NCBI GenBank assembly: GCA_018340805.1
Contig: JACMZG010001908.1
Location: 18,963,414 to 19,027,413, forward strand
Source: Microvelia longipes
Lineage: Eukaryota; Arthropoda; Insecta; Hemiptera; Veliidae
Direction of reading: 5' to 3'
Length of the DNA: 64,000 bases
In this document: in pieces, positions 24,546 to 36,011 of the stretch
Numbering within the stretch: position 1 is the stretch's first letter
Layout: the number at the start of each line of letters is the position of its first letter
Program-made: the position numbers and the translations under genes
The notes under the pieces: generated by a model
What the model was told of the DNA's origin: nothing
Seen by the model: the letters and a program-made list of their open reading frames with translations, nothing else
Database searches by the model: none

Positions 24546-25197
24546 TTTTAAAAATATTTTTTGTTCTTATGCGTAAAAAAAGGACATAAAATTACTTCTT
24601 TGTAGTTTTAAAAATATTGCATCCTACAATTATTACTACTTTTAACTTTAATGTCAACTTATGTATAGATAGATTCTCATTCATGGAATATTTTTACTTA
24701 TGCATAAACTTATGTTAAATTCGATTTTAACTTTTATATCATAACAATTCAATCAAACCAAGAATAGTAAAAATGCAGCAAAGAATTCCAGACTATTAAT
24801 CGAAAGCGGTGTAGTTTAGATATACGTAGACAAAACATACCGTATTCGTTTCTTTTGTACATTCTATAATTGTATAATAAGTTCAATAATCTGAACTGTA
24901 TACTGTCAGAAGAGTAGTATAGTCTACATTCAAAAATACTTCAATGGCTATTCAACTTCATATTGCATATTACAAATTTTGTTCATTGTTGTTTTGTTTA
25001 ATCTGAAGTCAAAACTTGTGCTTTGATTTTTTGCATTTTAATTTTTTTGTCTCAGCAAACTATTCTTGCAATTACACTAGAATATTTCTGTTTTAAAAGT
25101 AAGAATTCAGAGATGTAAAAGAGAGTCGCTTGAAGTAGAATGTCATAATTTCAAATCTAGTAATTTATTTATCTATATTATTATAAATATATAATTA
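24546..25197. other. AT-rich DNA, no gene seen
   Basis: No supported gene or repeat. Confidence 0.5.
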
Positions 25198-25945
25198 TTT
25201 TCTTATTTATACCGTAGGTATATAGGAAAAGTATTGTGTTTTCGAAACACAATAATTTCCCAAAAATTTCGAAACCGGGATGAAGATGGAATTATACGTT
25301 TCAGTAGTTTTAAGGCCTCCTGAGTGGTTGTCGCAAAGTTTTCTGTCTGAATGTGTGTGTGTGTCTGTTATCATCATAGCGCCCAGTGTATTTATGCTAT
25401 ATTTGTTGCGCTGTAGTTGTGCTATTCGGAAAATAATTTTGTTATGCCGTCATTAACCCACAATAATGTAGGTTAATGAGCTAACATTTTAAAATATCAT
25501 AAAAAGCGGAACAATGTAGCCAATTATAAGACTAACATATGTGATAAGACTAATTCAATTTTTATTGAATACGTTTTGTAAAACGTTTTGGAAAATATTC
25601 CAATTGAGTTGAAATTTTGTACAAATGTACCCCTTGAAGTAATAAATAAGTGTACTAAGTTTTATTATAATACAACAAGTATGTCTATGATTTTTGGTGG
25701 ATCATAAAAGTTAAGCAGCATCGAGCGTGTTCAGTGCCTGGATGGGCACTATCCAGGAAATCATTCCTAGGGGACCGCTAGGAATGAAAGAAATCTATTT
25801 ACTATCTGAGGACGAGCGAAGCGAGTCCGAAGACGTGTTGCAGTATAAATTTAACGACTTGCATTTCTGAGGATGAGCGAAGCAAATCCGATTTAATGAG
25901 AAAAGGTTTCGAGGTACCCCGTACCCGCTTTTTTTAAATGTATAG
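25198..25945 (+). repeat. Family A repeat, best full-length copy
   Basis: Layout in order: TTATTTATACCGTAGGTATA head; AAAAGTATTGTGTTTTCGAA; GAAACCGGGATGA; TTTTAAGGCCTCCTGAGTGG; a (GT)n tract; TAGCGCCCAGTGTATTTATG; GCTATTCGGAAAATAATTTT; GCCGTCATTAACCC; TTCCAATTGAGTTGAAATTT; CAACAAGTATGTCTATGA; then a 5S rRNA-derived segment. That segment has GGATCATAAAAGTTAAGCAG, CATCGAGC and GCCTGGATGGG (25700-25746), with GGACCGCTAGGAAT at 25772-25785 after a short insertion. It covers the A-box, intermediate-element and C-box part of 5S genes. Two GAGGACGAGCGAAGCGAGTC modules and a CCCCGTACCCGCTTTTTTT end follow; the T run could act as a polymerase III terminator. No open reading frame is present. Confidence 0.85.
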
Positions 25946-26054
25946 CAAGTAAAAATGTTGGGCCTTGAACAATATTTGTAACGTTACTTTTCACCACTTC
26001 ATGTATTTACGTCAGCGCCCCTTCCTTTACTTACCTTAGCTACTTGAACATTTT

Positions 26055-26105
26055 ACGATGATACCCTTTACCAGCTGAGCTAGGTCGTTCCGTAAATTAC
26101 CTTAA
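26055..26105 (-). repeat. tRNA-like D-arm fragment
   Basis: The minus strand reads ACGACCTAGCTCAGCTGGTA, a typical tRNA A box and D arm. GTTCAAGTAG follows only about 25 nt later, too close for a real T arm. It is a degenerate tRNA-derived fragment or SINE head, not a tRNA gene. Confidence 0.35.
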
Positions 26106-26587
26106 ACGTTACCTGCTCAGAATTTTAGTGTCTAATATAGTCTGTATTGGAGTCCAGGGGTAAAAATGATGAAAATAAAACATAAACTTTCTTACAGCTA
26201 GTAAAATTATTTTAGAGTAGGTGGTCTTTAACTACACATTTTTTATTTTATACATCACTCACTCTGCTTAGAAATAATAAAACAGAAATTCTTTTGCCTA
26301 TAAAATTTAATTAAAAAATTTGTAGTAGAATTTTAACTTTATCCTAGAATTCTATTTTTTGAACTAGCTCTCTAATTAGCAGTTCTAAATGTATTATTAT
26401 TATTCTTTCATTCTTCATAAAATGAGGAGAAACGTCAGAACGAAAACTTGTCACCTAATTCAATTATTGTCCGAGTTACAGCCCCTAAAGATCCCAAAAA
26501 TTGTTTCTTATAATGAAAACTTAATTGAGTATTATTGAAATACAGCATTTAATGCCTCAAATGAAAATTTAATGCATATAATTGGTT

Positions 26588-26945
26588 TATCTCCAGACGG
26601 TGTATAATGTGTAGTTCATTGACTAGTTTTTAAGGAATAAAAAGTTACTTTTGCTCCCTTGGGAATAAAAAGTGTTTCCTATTCTTAGGGTTAGAGCCAT
26701 TTATTTTCATTTTTTTTTGGTGGGGGGGAGTGATATCCTCTAAATGTATTAGGGGGACCGATCAATTGGGTCGGCATCCCCAAAATTTATGAGGGGGGCT
26801 TGACCAAAAAAATGTTTTTATTGGCTCAAAATCCGTTTCAGACCAAAAGAAGCTTTTTAGAGCAATAAAAAAAGTTACATATTTTTTGGGAGGGCACCAC
26901 TCCCAAGAAAAGGGTCGGAGGGGGTCCGACCCTAAAAATATTAGA
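26588..26945 (+). repeat. Family D repeat, copy 2
   Basis: It matches 16085-16425 block for block (TATCTCCAGACGGTGTAT, GGGAATAAAAAGTGTTTCCT, GATATCCTCTAAAT, CGGCATCCCCAAAATTTATG, TATTGGCTCAAAATCCGTTT). It extends further into a G-rich end (GGGTCGGAGGGGGTCCGACC, near 26913-26933) that contains an inverted repeat. Confidence 0.8.
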
Positions 26946-27035
26946 ATTCAATACAACAAAACGTATGAAAATAAGAATATAACAATGATTAAATGACGGC
27001 AACATCTGGAGATTACTCCTGGCAATTGCTTTCCA

Positions 27036-27180
27036 CAGCTTCGCCTCGGGAGTTAATAGTCATACCTTGCTCGGCTTTCCCTCGGGAGTTAAACACATGA
27101 ATACCTCGGCTTCGCCTCGGGAGTTAAATACTTTGGTTCCCTCGGCTTTCGCCTTAGGAAAGTAATAGCATTCTTTACTT
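27036..27180 (+). repeat. CTCGGCTTCGCCTCGGG minisatellite
   Basis: Four spaced copies of TCGGCTTCGCCTCGGGAGTT-type sequence occur near 27041, 27078, 27110 and 27148, separated by 10-20 bp of AT-rich spacer. Single copies recur at 30327-30410 and 32128-32180, so the motif is dispersed as well as tandem. Confidence 0.75.
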
Positions 27181-27264
27181 CCTTTGTGCATAAATAACTA
27201 TTATAATGCCACTAAGTTATTAACATTGTGATTAAAACCGTCGAATAAAAGTAAAAAACAGATT

Positions 27265-27350
27265 CGTTTTTTAGCGAATTCCCTTTGAAAAAAATCGTTA
27301 AAAAATTACTCGCATGACGGGTGAGTGTGATCAATCCGTTACAGCAGAAG
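27265..27350 (+). repeat. Family B repeat, left-end fragment
   Basis: TTTTTAGCGAATTCCCTTTG, then AAAATCG, GCATGACGGGTGAGTGTGA and TCAATCCGTTACAGC align with the left end of family B at 8040-8125 and 62265-62350. The B-box-like part is degraded. Confidence 0.45.
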
Positions 27351-27524
27351 TTCCTAGATACAATAATGTAGGTGATTTATAAAATGATCACCGATTGCAA
27401 CATTTCAAACCCACAAACATTAAATCCTTAAGTCTAGGAACATTTTAAAATAGTTTCTACTCCTTGTTAGTCACTCATGCCATTTACTGAAGTTATTAAA
27501 CTTTATACGCTTTGGGTAAATCAT

Positions 27525-27598
27525 TACATTCTAAGGACGAGCGAAGCGAGTCCTAATTTGTGAAGAAAAGTACCGTGGTACCTGTACCCGATTTTTGT
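27525..27598 (+). repeat. Family A repeat, 3' end fragment
   Basis: It starts CTAAGGACGAGCGAAGCGAG, continues GTGAAGAAAAGTACCGTGGT and ends ACCTGTACCCGATTTTTG. This is only the last 75 bp of the family A element. Confidence 0.75.
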
Positions 27599-27599
27599 A

Positions 27600-28235
27600 T
27601 TTTATACGATAAAATAGTAAAATATAAAATCACTTAAAGCCATGTCATGGTTTTATATTAGTTGGACTATTTTCGGGTTTTATGTTGAAGATTCGAACAA
27701 AATTTGTTTTTTTCTGGTTTGTTTCCTGACAGTACTATTTGGCTGCCCTTCTTTTCCACACATTTAAAAAATATTTCTGGGGAAAAAAAGTTGTGACAAA
27801 TTAAATTCCCAAGGGTATAGCTTCTAGTCTCATCAGAGACCTTCTACAAAAGTGGAAAAAATTTGTGAACAATTTTTATTTTTAGTATTTTTTTCTCTTA
27901 AAACCTCTTCATATAATTTTTGCAGTCATTTACCCTTCATAATTCATATTTCATGGAGATAAAGCGAGGAAGATACATAAAAAGAGGAAATGCGTTATGA
28001 ATAAATGAAGAAAATAAAAATTGTTGCATGTATGAAGTATAAAATATGATTGGTATCATCAGAACCCAACGAGAAGCCCCATAGCAGATAAATTGTCAGA
28101 CTATTAGGATCTATGAAATTTTACTGCATGTTTTATTTATACTGTATAACTTATACAATATATTGAACATTTTTAAATGAGGAGATTTTTTTCAAATAAA
28201 ACATATACATTTATAACCAGAATAAAAAATTCGGC
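27600..28235. other. AT-rich DNA, no gene seen
   Basis: No supported gene or repeat. Confidence 0.5.
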
Positions 28236-28625
28236 GTTTCGCGGCTACTGCTTCGCAAGCCTTAAGAATGTAAGTTACTGCCATAACGAGTTAGGCCATA
28301 ACGATGTAAGTTACTGCTTCCCAGGCAAGAAGGATGTAAGTTACTGCTTCGCAAGCCATAAGGATGTAAGTTACTGCTTCGCAGGCTATAAGGATGTAAG
28401 TTACTGCTTTGTTGGCCATAAGAATGTAAGTTACTGCTTCGCAAGCCTTAAGAAGTTACTGCTTCGCAAGCCTTAAGAAGTTACTGCTTCGTAGGCCTTA
28501 AGAATGTAGATTACTGCTTCGACGGGCTTAAGAATGTAAGTTGATGCTTCGCAGGCTTTATGAATGTTACTGCTTCGCAGGTTTAAAAATGTAAATTACT
28601 GCTTCGCAGACCTTAAGAATGTAAG
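28236..28625 (+). repeat. 30-bp tandem repeat, about 12 units
   Basis: The unit is GTAAGTTACTGCTTCGCAAG plus CCTTAAGAAT or CCATAAGGAT. Because 30 is divisible by three, the first half stays open on both strands: the plus strand repeats a DVSYCFA-type decapeptide and the minus strand repeats SSNLHPY. Units 3' of about 28440 are shortened (GAAGTTACTGCTTCGCAAGC) and break the frame. I treat it as a minisatellite; coding is not supported. Confidence 0.9.
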
Positions 28626-28699
28626 TTCTTACATTTTGTCTTTATTTTATATAACAATTGTTGTTTTATTACATAAAACAGCAATTGTTGTTTTTAGCG

Positions 28700-28795
28700 T
28701 TTTTCGTCATTTGGGCCGCATCGCGGCTACCTCGCATCGTAGGCTGAGGGTAAGGAGTCAGCGCAGCTCGCTGACACCCCTGCAGGGCCACTTAT
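28700..28795. repeat. GC-rich block
   Basis: An unusually GC-rich 95-bp patch (GGGCCGCATCGCGGCTACC, GTCAGCGCAGCTCGCTGAC, which is an inverted repeat, and CCCCTGCAGGG). It resembles the GC-rich blocks at 6420-6500 and 12250-12315 in composition and in GGCCGCATCG. Probably a repeat fragment. Confidence 0.4.
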
Positions 28796-28887
28796 AATCA
28801 AGCGTTTTCGATTAAAAATTTGATGTCATTTCAAACGTTAAATAAATTATTTTGATGAGGTCATAAATTAATCACAAACACACACCC

Positions 28888-28890
<3 letters not shown>

Positions 28891-28969
<79 letters not shown>

Positions 28970-29023
28970 ATATATTATATATAATATATAATAATATATA
29001 TATAATATATATATATATATCTG
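28891..29023. repeat. (TA)n microsatellite
   Basis: About 130 bp of TA dinucleotides with several TAA phase breaks, bounded by CA- and GT-rich tracts that form an inverted pair. Confidence 0.95.
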
Positions 29024-29782
29024 TGTGTGTGTGTAATCTTTAAGATATATATTTTTAGTATCAGGAAGCCAAGACGCATTGAGTCGATGCTCCTTAAATC
29101 TCTCTTCTGTCATGTGAACAGCCTTGTAAGCGTAATTTTCTTAAAAATAAAAATTCACTAATATCAGTAAAAGAGTTAGATTTAGTTAGTTTTGTCTTCG
29201 ACAAATCAAATAGAGGTGGGCGATGTAGGAATTATTGTAAGTGTACTGATTCCTTATGTTATGGTACTTAGGAAATCTATATGTGATTATATATTATTAT
29301 AATTTATAGACCTCTCTTTAGTGTCGTAACTTTATTACTTTTATGAGGTTATTATCCTTTAATAAATGTTCTTTTCCGATCATATTGTCTGTATTTTATT
29401 ATAAACATTTAAACAAATGGTACTTGTCTCTCTCACTTTGAATAACTAATGATATCATGCTTAAGAATAATCGATCATGTACCTGAATATTGATTAATAG
29501 TGTTCTTTATCTGTTAATATCTCTTAAATATGTTGAAATTACCCTTAATGCTTTGTATCATATTTTTTACCGTTATATGTTTTACAGTATTTAGTCATTA
29601 GGATATATAGTGTGTGGTTAAATTTGATTGTGATTGAAATATATTTGTGTGATTGTCACATCAATCTGGTTTCCAATGAGGTTCGTGTCCTCCTCAAGGT
29701 TGATTTTTGTACTAAGTTTGATTAAGAAAAAAATGTATCTGTTATATTTAACCGGACACACAAACCCACACACCACACACAG
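29024..29782. other. AT-rich DNA with a family B/A body fragment
   Basis: Mostly featureless. 29666-29740 reads CAATCTGGTTTCCAATGAGG, TTCGTGTCCTCCTCAAGGTT and GATTTTTGTACTAAGTTTGA. This is the reverse complement of the body block around GTACAAAAATCAACCTT of family B, so a minus-strand fragment adjoins the next TA array. Confidence 0.5.
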
Positions 29783-29792
29783 ATATATATAT

Positions 29793-29848
<56 letters not shown>

Positions 29849-29882
29849 ATATATTATTATATAATATATATATATATATATA
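29783..29882. repeat. (TA)n microsatellite
   Basis: About 100 bp of TA dinucleotides with TATTA phase breaks. Confidence 0.95.
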
Positions 29883-32800
29883 AAAATCAACACTCGCATG
29901 TAAGGTTCCGTTTTCCTCATTACTACGGTTGAATATTGTTCAAGCATTGACGTTATTATGTTGGGTTTTGTAAAATGGATGCTGAAAAATTAGCAATTTT
30001 TTAATTATTCGATGATAAAATAATAAAAAAAAATTAAATATTTTTTAGATGATATAAAATTTTATTAAATTTTTTAACGATGTAACTTTTTTTTATGTAA
30101 TCACAAAAGATAACATAGATTTTAAATTTTACTGAGAAACAACCTATGTAAGTTATTATTTAGTGCCCTCTTAATCACTAGATAATTTAATAAAACAATA
30201 GTTGATTTTAAAACTCGCTGTTTGTTATTATTATTTATTTTCTCCTTCCTGGATGTAAAATCTAACCATAGTAAAACTTACCATAAGAGGAACAAGGAAC
30301 AAGTCGTTGCTCCTGAGCAGTAATTAACTTCCTCGGCTTCGCCTCGAAAGTTAACTAGATAGTTTCCTCAGAAACTCTGGGGAGCCAACTAAATGAATCC
30401 CTCGGTCAGTCTCAGTATTTTAATAATATGGTTCTTTTGCGTTGGCCTTAGGAATCTACGACTACCTTTGCCTTTTCTTACTTAGTAAGTTATTTATTGA
30501 AAATATCAGGTTTGATTTTTATTTTACGTTGAATTTTTCTGTTTCAGGTAAGTTATAGTTGGTTATCATAGCAATCTCACATAGAGTAACTTTTCACAAG
30601 TTAATGGTAAGACGCATTACAAGTTGTATTATTAGTTAAAGATACATTTTTATTGATGTAGTTTGTTTTAATCGCAGTACCCCTGAGGTATGTAAACTAT
30701 GCAAAACCCGCATTCCTTATTAGTATTGCATATTTAGATGATGTCTGCTATTCATATTATTCATATTAAATTTCAATAAAAAAAATTTAATATATTAGAA
30801 TGAATTTTAAGAGGAAAAAATATATAAATAGAGTAAAAATAAAAAGTAATATTAAAGTCTGAGGGCCACGTGGCTAAATGCATCCAATTTCTTTATATTT
30901 TTATATTTTTTAAAATCCTTAAATAAATTAAACATTTTGTAATATAAAAAATTCTAACTTTTGGATATGAGGAGTTTTCTTAGAATAAAGACGTTATTTT
31001 TCGTCGACTGGTCAGAATGCCATCAATCTATTGAGGTCCTATACCAAGTGAAAGACCAATAGTATGCTTCTATTTGGTCTCCATTTATTCAAGTCTTTTC
31101 TATACTTTCTTTTCAAAGCAGGGGGTTGCAAGGGAAGGAAAAAGGATCTTAAAGATTAAAAGCCTCTCCTGGGTTTTCTAAATACACCTCCTCATCTTAC
31201 TTAGGGGTTTCTTTTTCTCAGTGTTAGATTGATCTCCTTAGGGTTGGGTCCTTAAAGGTAGATAAATCCTCAGAATGTTTTGTATGTAAGGAGTTTTTTT
31301 TTTTTTGGCCTTTCAACAAGGTTTAGGCCTATACAGTATTAGCCTTGCAAACTTGCTCAAACTCTAAAGTTAAATTTCTTCTTTTTCTTCTTTCTGGCAG
31401 ATGGGAGTAGATAAAGGATGATCAAAAGGCTAGAGAGATACTTTTTAACACTTCTTATACTTACTATTTGTCATTTTCATTTAAATTTCTTTATTTTTCT
31501 TTATGTATAAAATTTTCTTTTAATATAACTTCTTTTAGCGAATTTTCATCACAATATGACGCTTATGAGGTTGTTCGGATGACGGATATATTGTGATCTA
31601 ACTGTGAGTCGATCTGTTTTTCTTCGTGTGTATATGTCACTCCGACTCCCCGGGGGTCAACGCCTTTCGGCTTGAATTTTTTACCCGATTTATGAATAGT
31701 TATCTCAAGATAAATAAAATGATGATGAGATTGCAGATATTGATCAGTTGTTAAGGATTATGATGTGTTACAACATTATAATGTTTAAATTGTACCTTTT
31801 ATATATATATATATATATATTCCTTTTTAAGAAATGGTAATTACTTAATAAAACTCTTTGTTCGACTTTTGTTAAATCGCCAAGGTAAAAGTGTAGTCGT
31901 CGACTCTTTAGGTTAATAGTCAATGTAAAAAACTGCTGGACTCTTTTAGGAAAGAATTTATATTTAGAACCATAAAAATCTGATGGCATTTGAAAGTAAC
32001 TATAAAAAATTGTACTTTGTACTTTTTTCCTCATTCAAAGGAATATCTTACCAGAGACTAAGTACTCCGTGATCTTACCTTGGAAAGCACCTCGGGAAGA
32101 AATAGTTATTTATACTATCGCTACAATTAATTACCTCGGCTTCGCCTCACGATAAAACTATGTAATTTCCTCGGCTGGAGCTACTGGAACCATTAAAAAG
32201 CTCATAACTATTTGAATTAAAATGAGTTATTAAATGACAGTTTGACTTATTTAAGCACCTTTTTTGGGTACCATTTCTAGTTTATTTATGTTTTATAAAG
32301 TAACTTTTTAGACCGATATTTCTGTTGAATAATAAGAATTATTCTCATTTATAACTCAATTAGCTTCTATACATATCTTAGCAGGTCAGCTCACGGCTCA
32401 CGGACGACTTAAAACTTGATAGTCTTTGGTTAACTTGTTTTACCCTCTTTAGAGGGTTCAGTCGGTACTGGTACCGCATGTGAGGTTCATTCACTCAGTC
32501 CTCAGTCCCTCCCCTTGGATACAACTTGCGCATTCTAGTAGTGAGTTTAATAACTAGTTTTAAACTTTCCATACGTGATTTTATCATCCTCCGATCTAAA
32601 TTCTTATTTAAACGTTAAGCGAAACTCTCAGTAGTCTTAAACAATACCGGATTTGATCAATAAATTAGGCAAAGTTGTTTTAATCTATCCCTAATATCCT
32701 ATCGTATTTAATTATTCGGTAATCAGTTTTTCATAGATCTGCTGTGATGACCACCTTGATTTGTGGTTGTGAAGTTCATGGAACCACTTCGTAACGCTTA

Positions 32801-32945
32801 TTAATTAGAAGTAACTCTGGTCCCCCTTCAGCTCGAATAAATCTTTCGCCTTTTACTAAAGATTTCCGTGGAGGGGGGCAATAAATGAGTCTATAACTAA
32901 TTTTTGACTAGAGCTTCCTCTTAGGAGGAGGCCATATAATTAGAG
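29883..32945. other. AT-rich DNA with dispersed minisatellite motifs
   Basis: No gene is supported. Two places hold the motif of the 27.0-kb minisatellite: 30327-30410 (CCTCGGCTTCGCCTCGAAAG, then decayed copies) and 32128-32180 (CCTCGGCTTCGCCTCACGA, then CCTCGGCTGGAG). A 20-bp TA tract lies at 31801-31820. Confidence 0.5.
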
Positions 32946-32974
32946 TATAAAATACCTGATAGGATGGTTCAGTT
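32946..32974 (+). promoter_or_regulatory. Possible RNA polymerase II core promoter
   Basis: TATAAAA at 32946-32952 is followed by an arthropod-style initiator TCAGTT at 32969-32974. The first T is 25 bp upstream of the initiator A; the usual distance is nearer 30, so the spacing is short. Downstream, an ATG near 33038 opens a 63-codon frame (MSCMYAVQLILSFQYAARTI at its start) that I do not recognise. Either signal can arise by chance in AT-rich DNA. Confidence 0.2.
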
Positions 32975-33229
32975 CATACATAGTTAGCAGTAAACATTGA
33001 TTACTAGCTGGTTTATAAGCACATTGGGTGTATATCAATGTCATGTATGTACGCTGTACAATTAATACTATCATTTCAATACGCTGCACGAACTATAAGG
33101 AGAGAATACTGTACTCCAGAATCAAGAAAAATGGTATTTAGTCGACTCCGCCGGCACGTTGGTACTCATAAGCGATCTCATTTGACATGTAACCTTTCTT
33201 GTAACATAAGTTTTAGCTTCATATTATAA

Positions 33230-34589
33230 GACGCGATATTTTGGCGTGGTTTGATATTACTTTACTGAACTGAATTTGAATGCAGAACGATCACCAGCTT
33301 TTTAAATACGCTGTGTGTTTGTAGTATGTATAAAGAGTCAAAATGTTTGTTAGTTGTAGTCTTGTAGATTATGATGGTGTAAAAAATATTTCGATTTTTT
33401 ACAAACCAAAGGAAAGTACGATCCCCAACTTTTATAAGTAAAAACTTCTTCCTTTTTTGAGTTTATTTTCTATATTCTTTATGAATTAACTAGACAAAAT
33501 TAAGAATTAATAAGAATGGACAACGTTAGTCAATTAAACAATACATAATAAATAATGCCCTGGTAAAATTCATACATGTTATATTTCTACTTGTACATAC
33601 GATTCAACATGAATGTGTGACAATTATAAAACAAATAAATTTTAATTTAAGTACCCCACTGATATAAAAACTGACTGTATAAGGGATACCAGATTATTTA
33701 CTATTTTTCGTTTTATTTTTATTTAATAAATTATTTCCTTCTTGAAAGTATCCTAGAATATTGATAATAACAATGATTTGATTGTGAATTTAGTAAGAAA
33801 AATGTCAAAGCAAACCGCTAATGTCTTTATAGCAGCGGCTTGGCTTCTTTATCTATATGGTATATAGATAAAGACACAATAAGGAAACTGACTGTGTGTT
33901 GTGCTTACACACACAATAAGGAATTCTGACGAAAGACACCATTCCAAGAAAAGAATGATAGTTATTACGCCGACCTTATAAAAAATATTCCATTTTTGGC
34001 AATTTAAGAGATTTTTAGTAATAACTTTTGAAATGTGAGCGAATTTGTTAAAAATTGGACTCATTTTGTTGCTTTTATTTGCTAACTGTACAAACATAAA
34101 AAACTATAGCTCCCTACTTACTTTTCATGGTATCTTAGAAAAACCATATTTTTTGTTTTTGTTATGTTTAACGCTATTTTACACCTAAAACTAGGTTAGA
34201 ATTAAACTTTGACTTCTTTTATTAAAGCAATATTTCTAGTTTAAAAATATGTCCATATAATAAATTTTATTTAAATGCACATCAATCCAAATGGCGCCGA
34301 AGTGAACTAAATTAGAAAAAAAGTTTTTCATCATAGCTCGGGAAAATTGTCCGATTTTGATGCGGTCTCCACTAATCTTCCTTATTTTTTCATTCTTAAA
34401 AGAACAAACAAAACTTCTCCTATACCTAACTATAAAATTAAAAAAGTTAGCATTAACATCTCTATGACAGGCGCGAAAGCGCGCCGAAAACGGATTTTTC
34501 TCGTCTGCTCACTATACATTGAATCAACGCCGAAAACCGCATCCTTCCAGCTTATAGTTCCCGAGAAAAGGTCTTGTCCTTCTTAGCTG
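33230..34589. other. AT-rich DNA, no recognised gene
   Basis: No supported gene. 34480-34500 contains a GGCGCGAAAGCGCGCC hairpin (arms GGCGCG and CGCGCC). Confidence 0.45.
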
Positions 34590-34604
34590 GACCACCCTGT
34601 ATAC
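34588..34604. mobile_element. Possible transposon end
   Basis: CTGGACCACCCTGTATAC is the reverse complement of GTATACAGGGTGGTCCAG. ACAGGGTGGTCCA-like strings are common at or near the ends of insect transposable elements. I found no partner end, so it remains a fragment. Confidence 0.25.
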
Positions 34605-34890
34605 TCATTTGCTATATTGCTACATTTTAAATATGCTACTACAACATACTCATTGCTTATATCTACATTATATCTATATGTTATATATACATACTCATTG
34701 CTATATAGCTAATTTATAGCTGTATTGTATTACTATTATCCATTTCTATAAGTAATTTATATGCTCTATTGTAATACTACATATATCATTGCTATATATC
34801 TACATTATACTATATTGTTTTATACAAATACTCATTTGCTATATAGCTACATTTATATACTATATTGTTATATACTCTATACTCTTTGCT
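34605..34890 (+). repeat. Degenerate tandem repeat, about 50-60 bp
   Basis: Imperfect units of ATACTCATTTGCTATATAGC, TACATTTATATACTATATTG and TTATATAC repeat five to six times with many one-base gains and losses. This is an old array or one affected by sequencing indels. Confidence 0.7.
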
Positions 34891-36011
34891 TACTATATTG
34901 ATATTTACTACGTAAACACAGCGTATTTAACAGGTGATCATTTATAACAGTGTTAGCTCTAATACTTGTAACAATCTGAATTGTTGTTATATTATTTAAT
35001 AAATTGTCAAAAAAACATTTTAACTTGCATTATCGAGAGAAGTAAAAAACCCTTCTTGTTTATTGTATCTCTTATTAATACAGTCTTCAGATCACATACA
35101 AAAAGTACTATTCGATTCTTTTATCTCCTTTATTTGAATTCAGTGGTTAGTGTATATGACAAAATGACATGTTTCTACGTCAATTGTTAGTACATTTCAC
35201 ACAAATATTTTACAAAAAAAATCTTTACATTTTATGTATATTATTTGTGTATTTAAACTAGACACATTCTGTAAGCTTTGAAGGGGGGGGGGGGGTTGTA
35301 CAACATGCAACTGACATTGTAGTTTGTTTAATTTTTTTCTCTCACCTCTATACAGCAAACATAGCTTAAATCAATAAGGATCTAAAAAACAAGTTATAAG
35401 TATTGCTTTTAAATATATTTTCATTATTACAAAAACTTACCTGTCATTGACAGTTTTCAAAGATAATATTTTTAAAAGATTTCTGTCTCTTGTATGTTCA
35501 GATATATTTGTAAACTTGACCATTGTTTCTGTCTAGTATTATATTAAAAAAATTCTTAATATAAATACATTTAATATTTATTCATTTTTTTATATTTAAA
35601 AATATTTTATGATATTTCAAGATAGTTTTGTTATTCTTGTTTCTCTGAGTAACAAATTATTGGAGGCAGAAGTCCTTTAAATAATGTTATTTATTTAAGT
35701 AGCGCTATTGCTATGATGGGGATACTAAGCATCATCATCAGTACAATCTGTCTTTAACAGATTTTCGTTTTTATTTATTATTTTATTTATTTTTATTTAT
35801 TACAAAAGCCACTTATGTGGATGTAACACGTCGTTGTAATATACATATAAATATAAGAAATAATATTCTTACGTAGTAATAGTACAACAATTTATATTTA
35901 ATTTCGTATGAAACAATTTAAATTGTTTCTACTTTTCTTATTTCTAATTTATCATTCTAATTTATGCATAAAAGTATTTTTCTGTGTAGACCTAATACTT
36001 TTTATAATCAA
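34891..36011. other. AT-rich DNA, no gene seen
   Basis: No supported gene. A run of 13 G lies at 35283-35295. 35740-35800 is ATTTATT-rich low-complexity sequence. Confidence 0.5.

Noticed and set aside
25707..25785. Functional 5S rRNA gene
   Set aside because: Only the promoter half is similar; the 5' half and the terminal stem of 5S rRNA are missing in every copy.
25808..25832. CTGAGGA followed by TCCGAAG in family A tails
   Set aside because: Superficially hammerhead-like, but the only stem available (GGAC with GTCC) overlaps the core bases, and GAAA is absent.
26055..26105. tRNA gene on the minus strand
   Set aside because: Only the D-arm/A-box is good; no T arm at the correct distance and no acceptor stem.
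33038..33229. C2H2 zinc finger (RRHVGTHKRSH)
   Set aside because: Histidines are present, but no preceding Cys pair at finger spacing.
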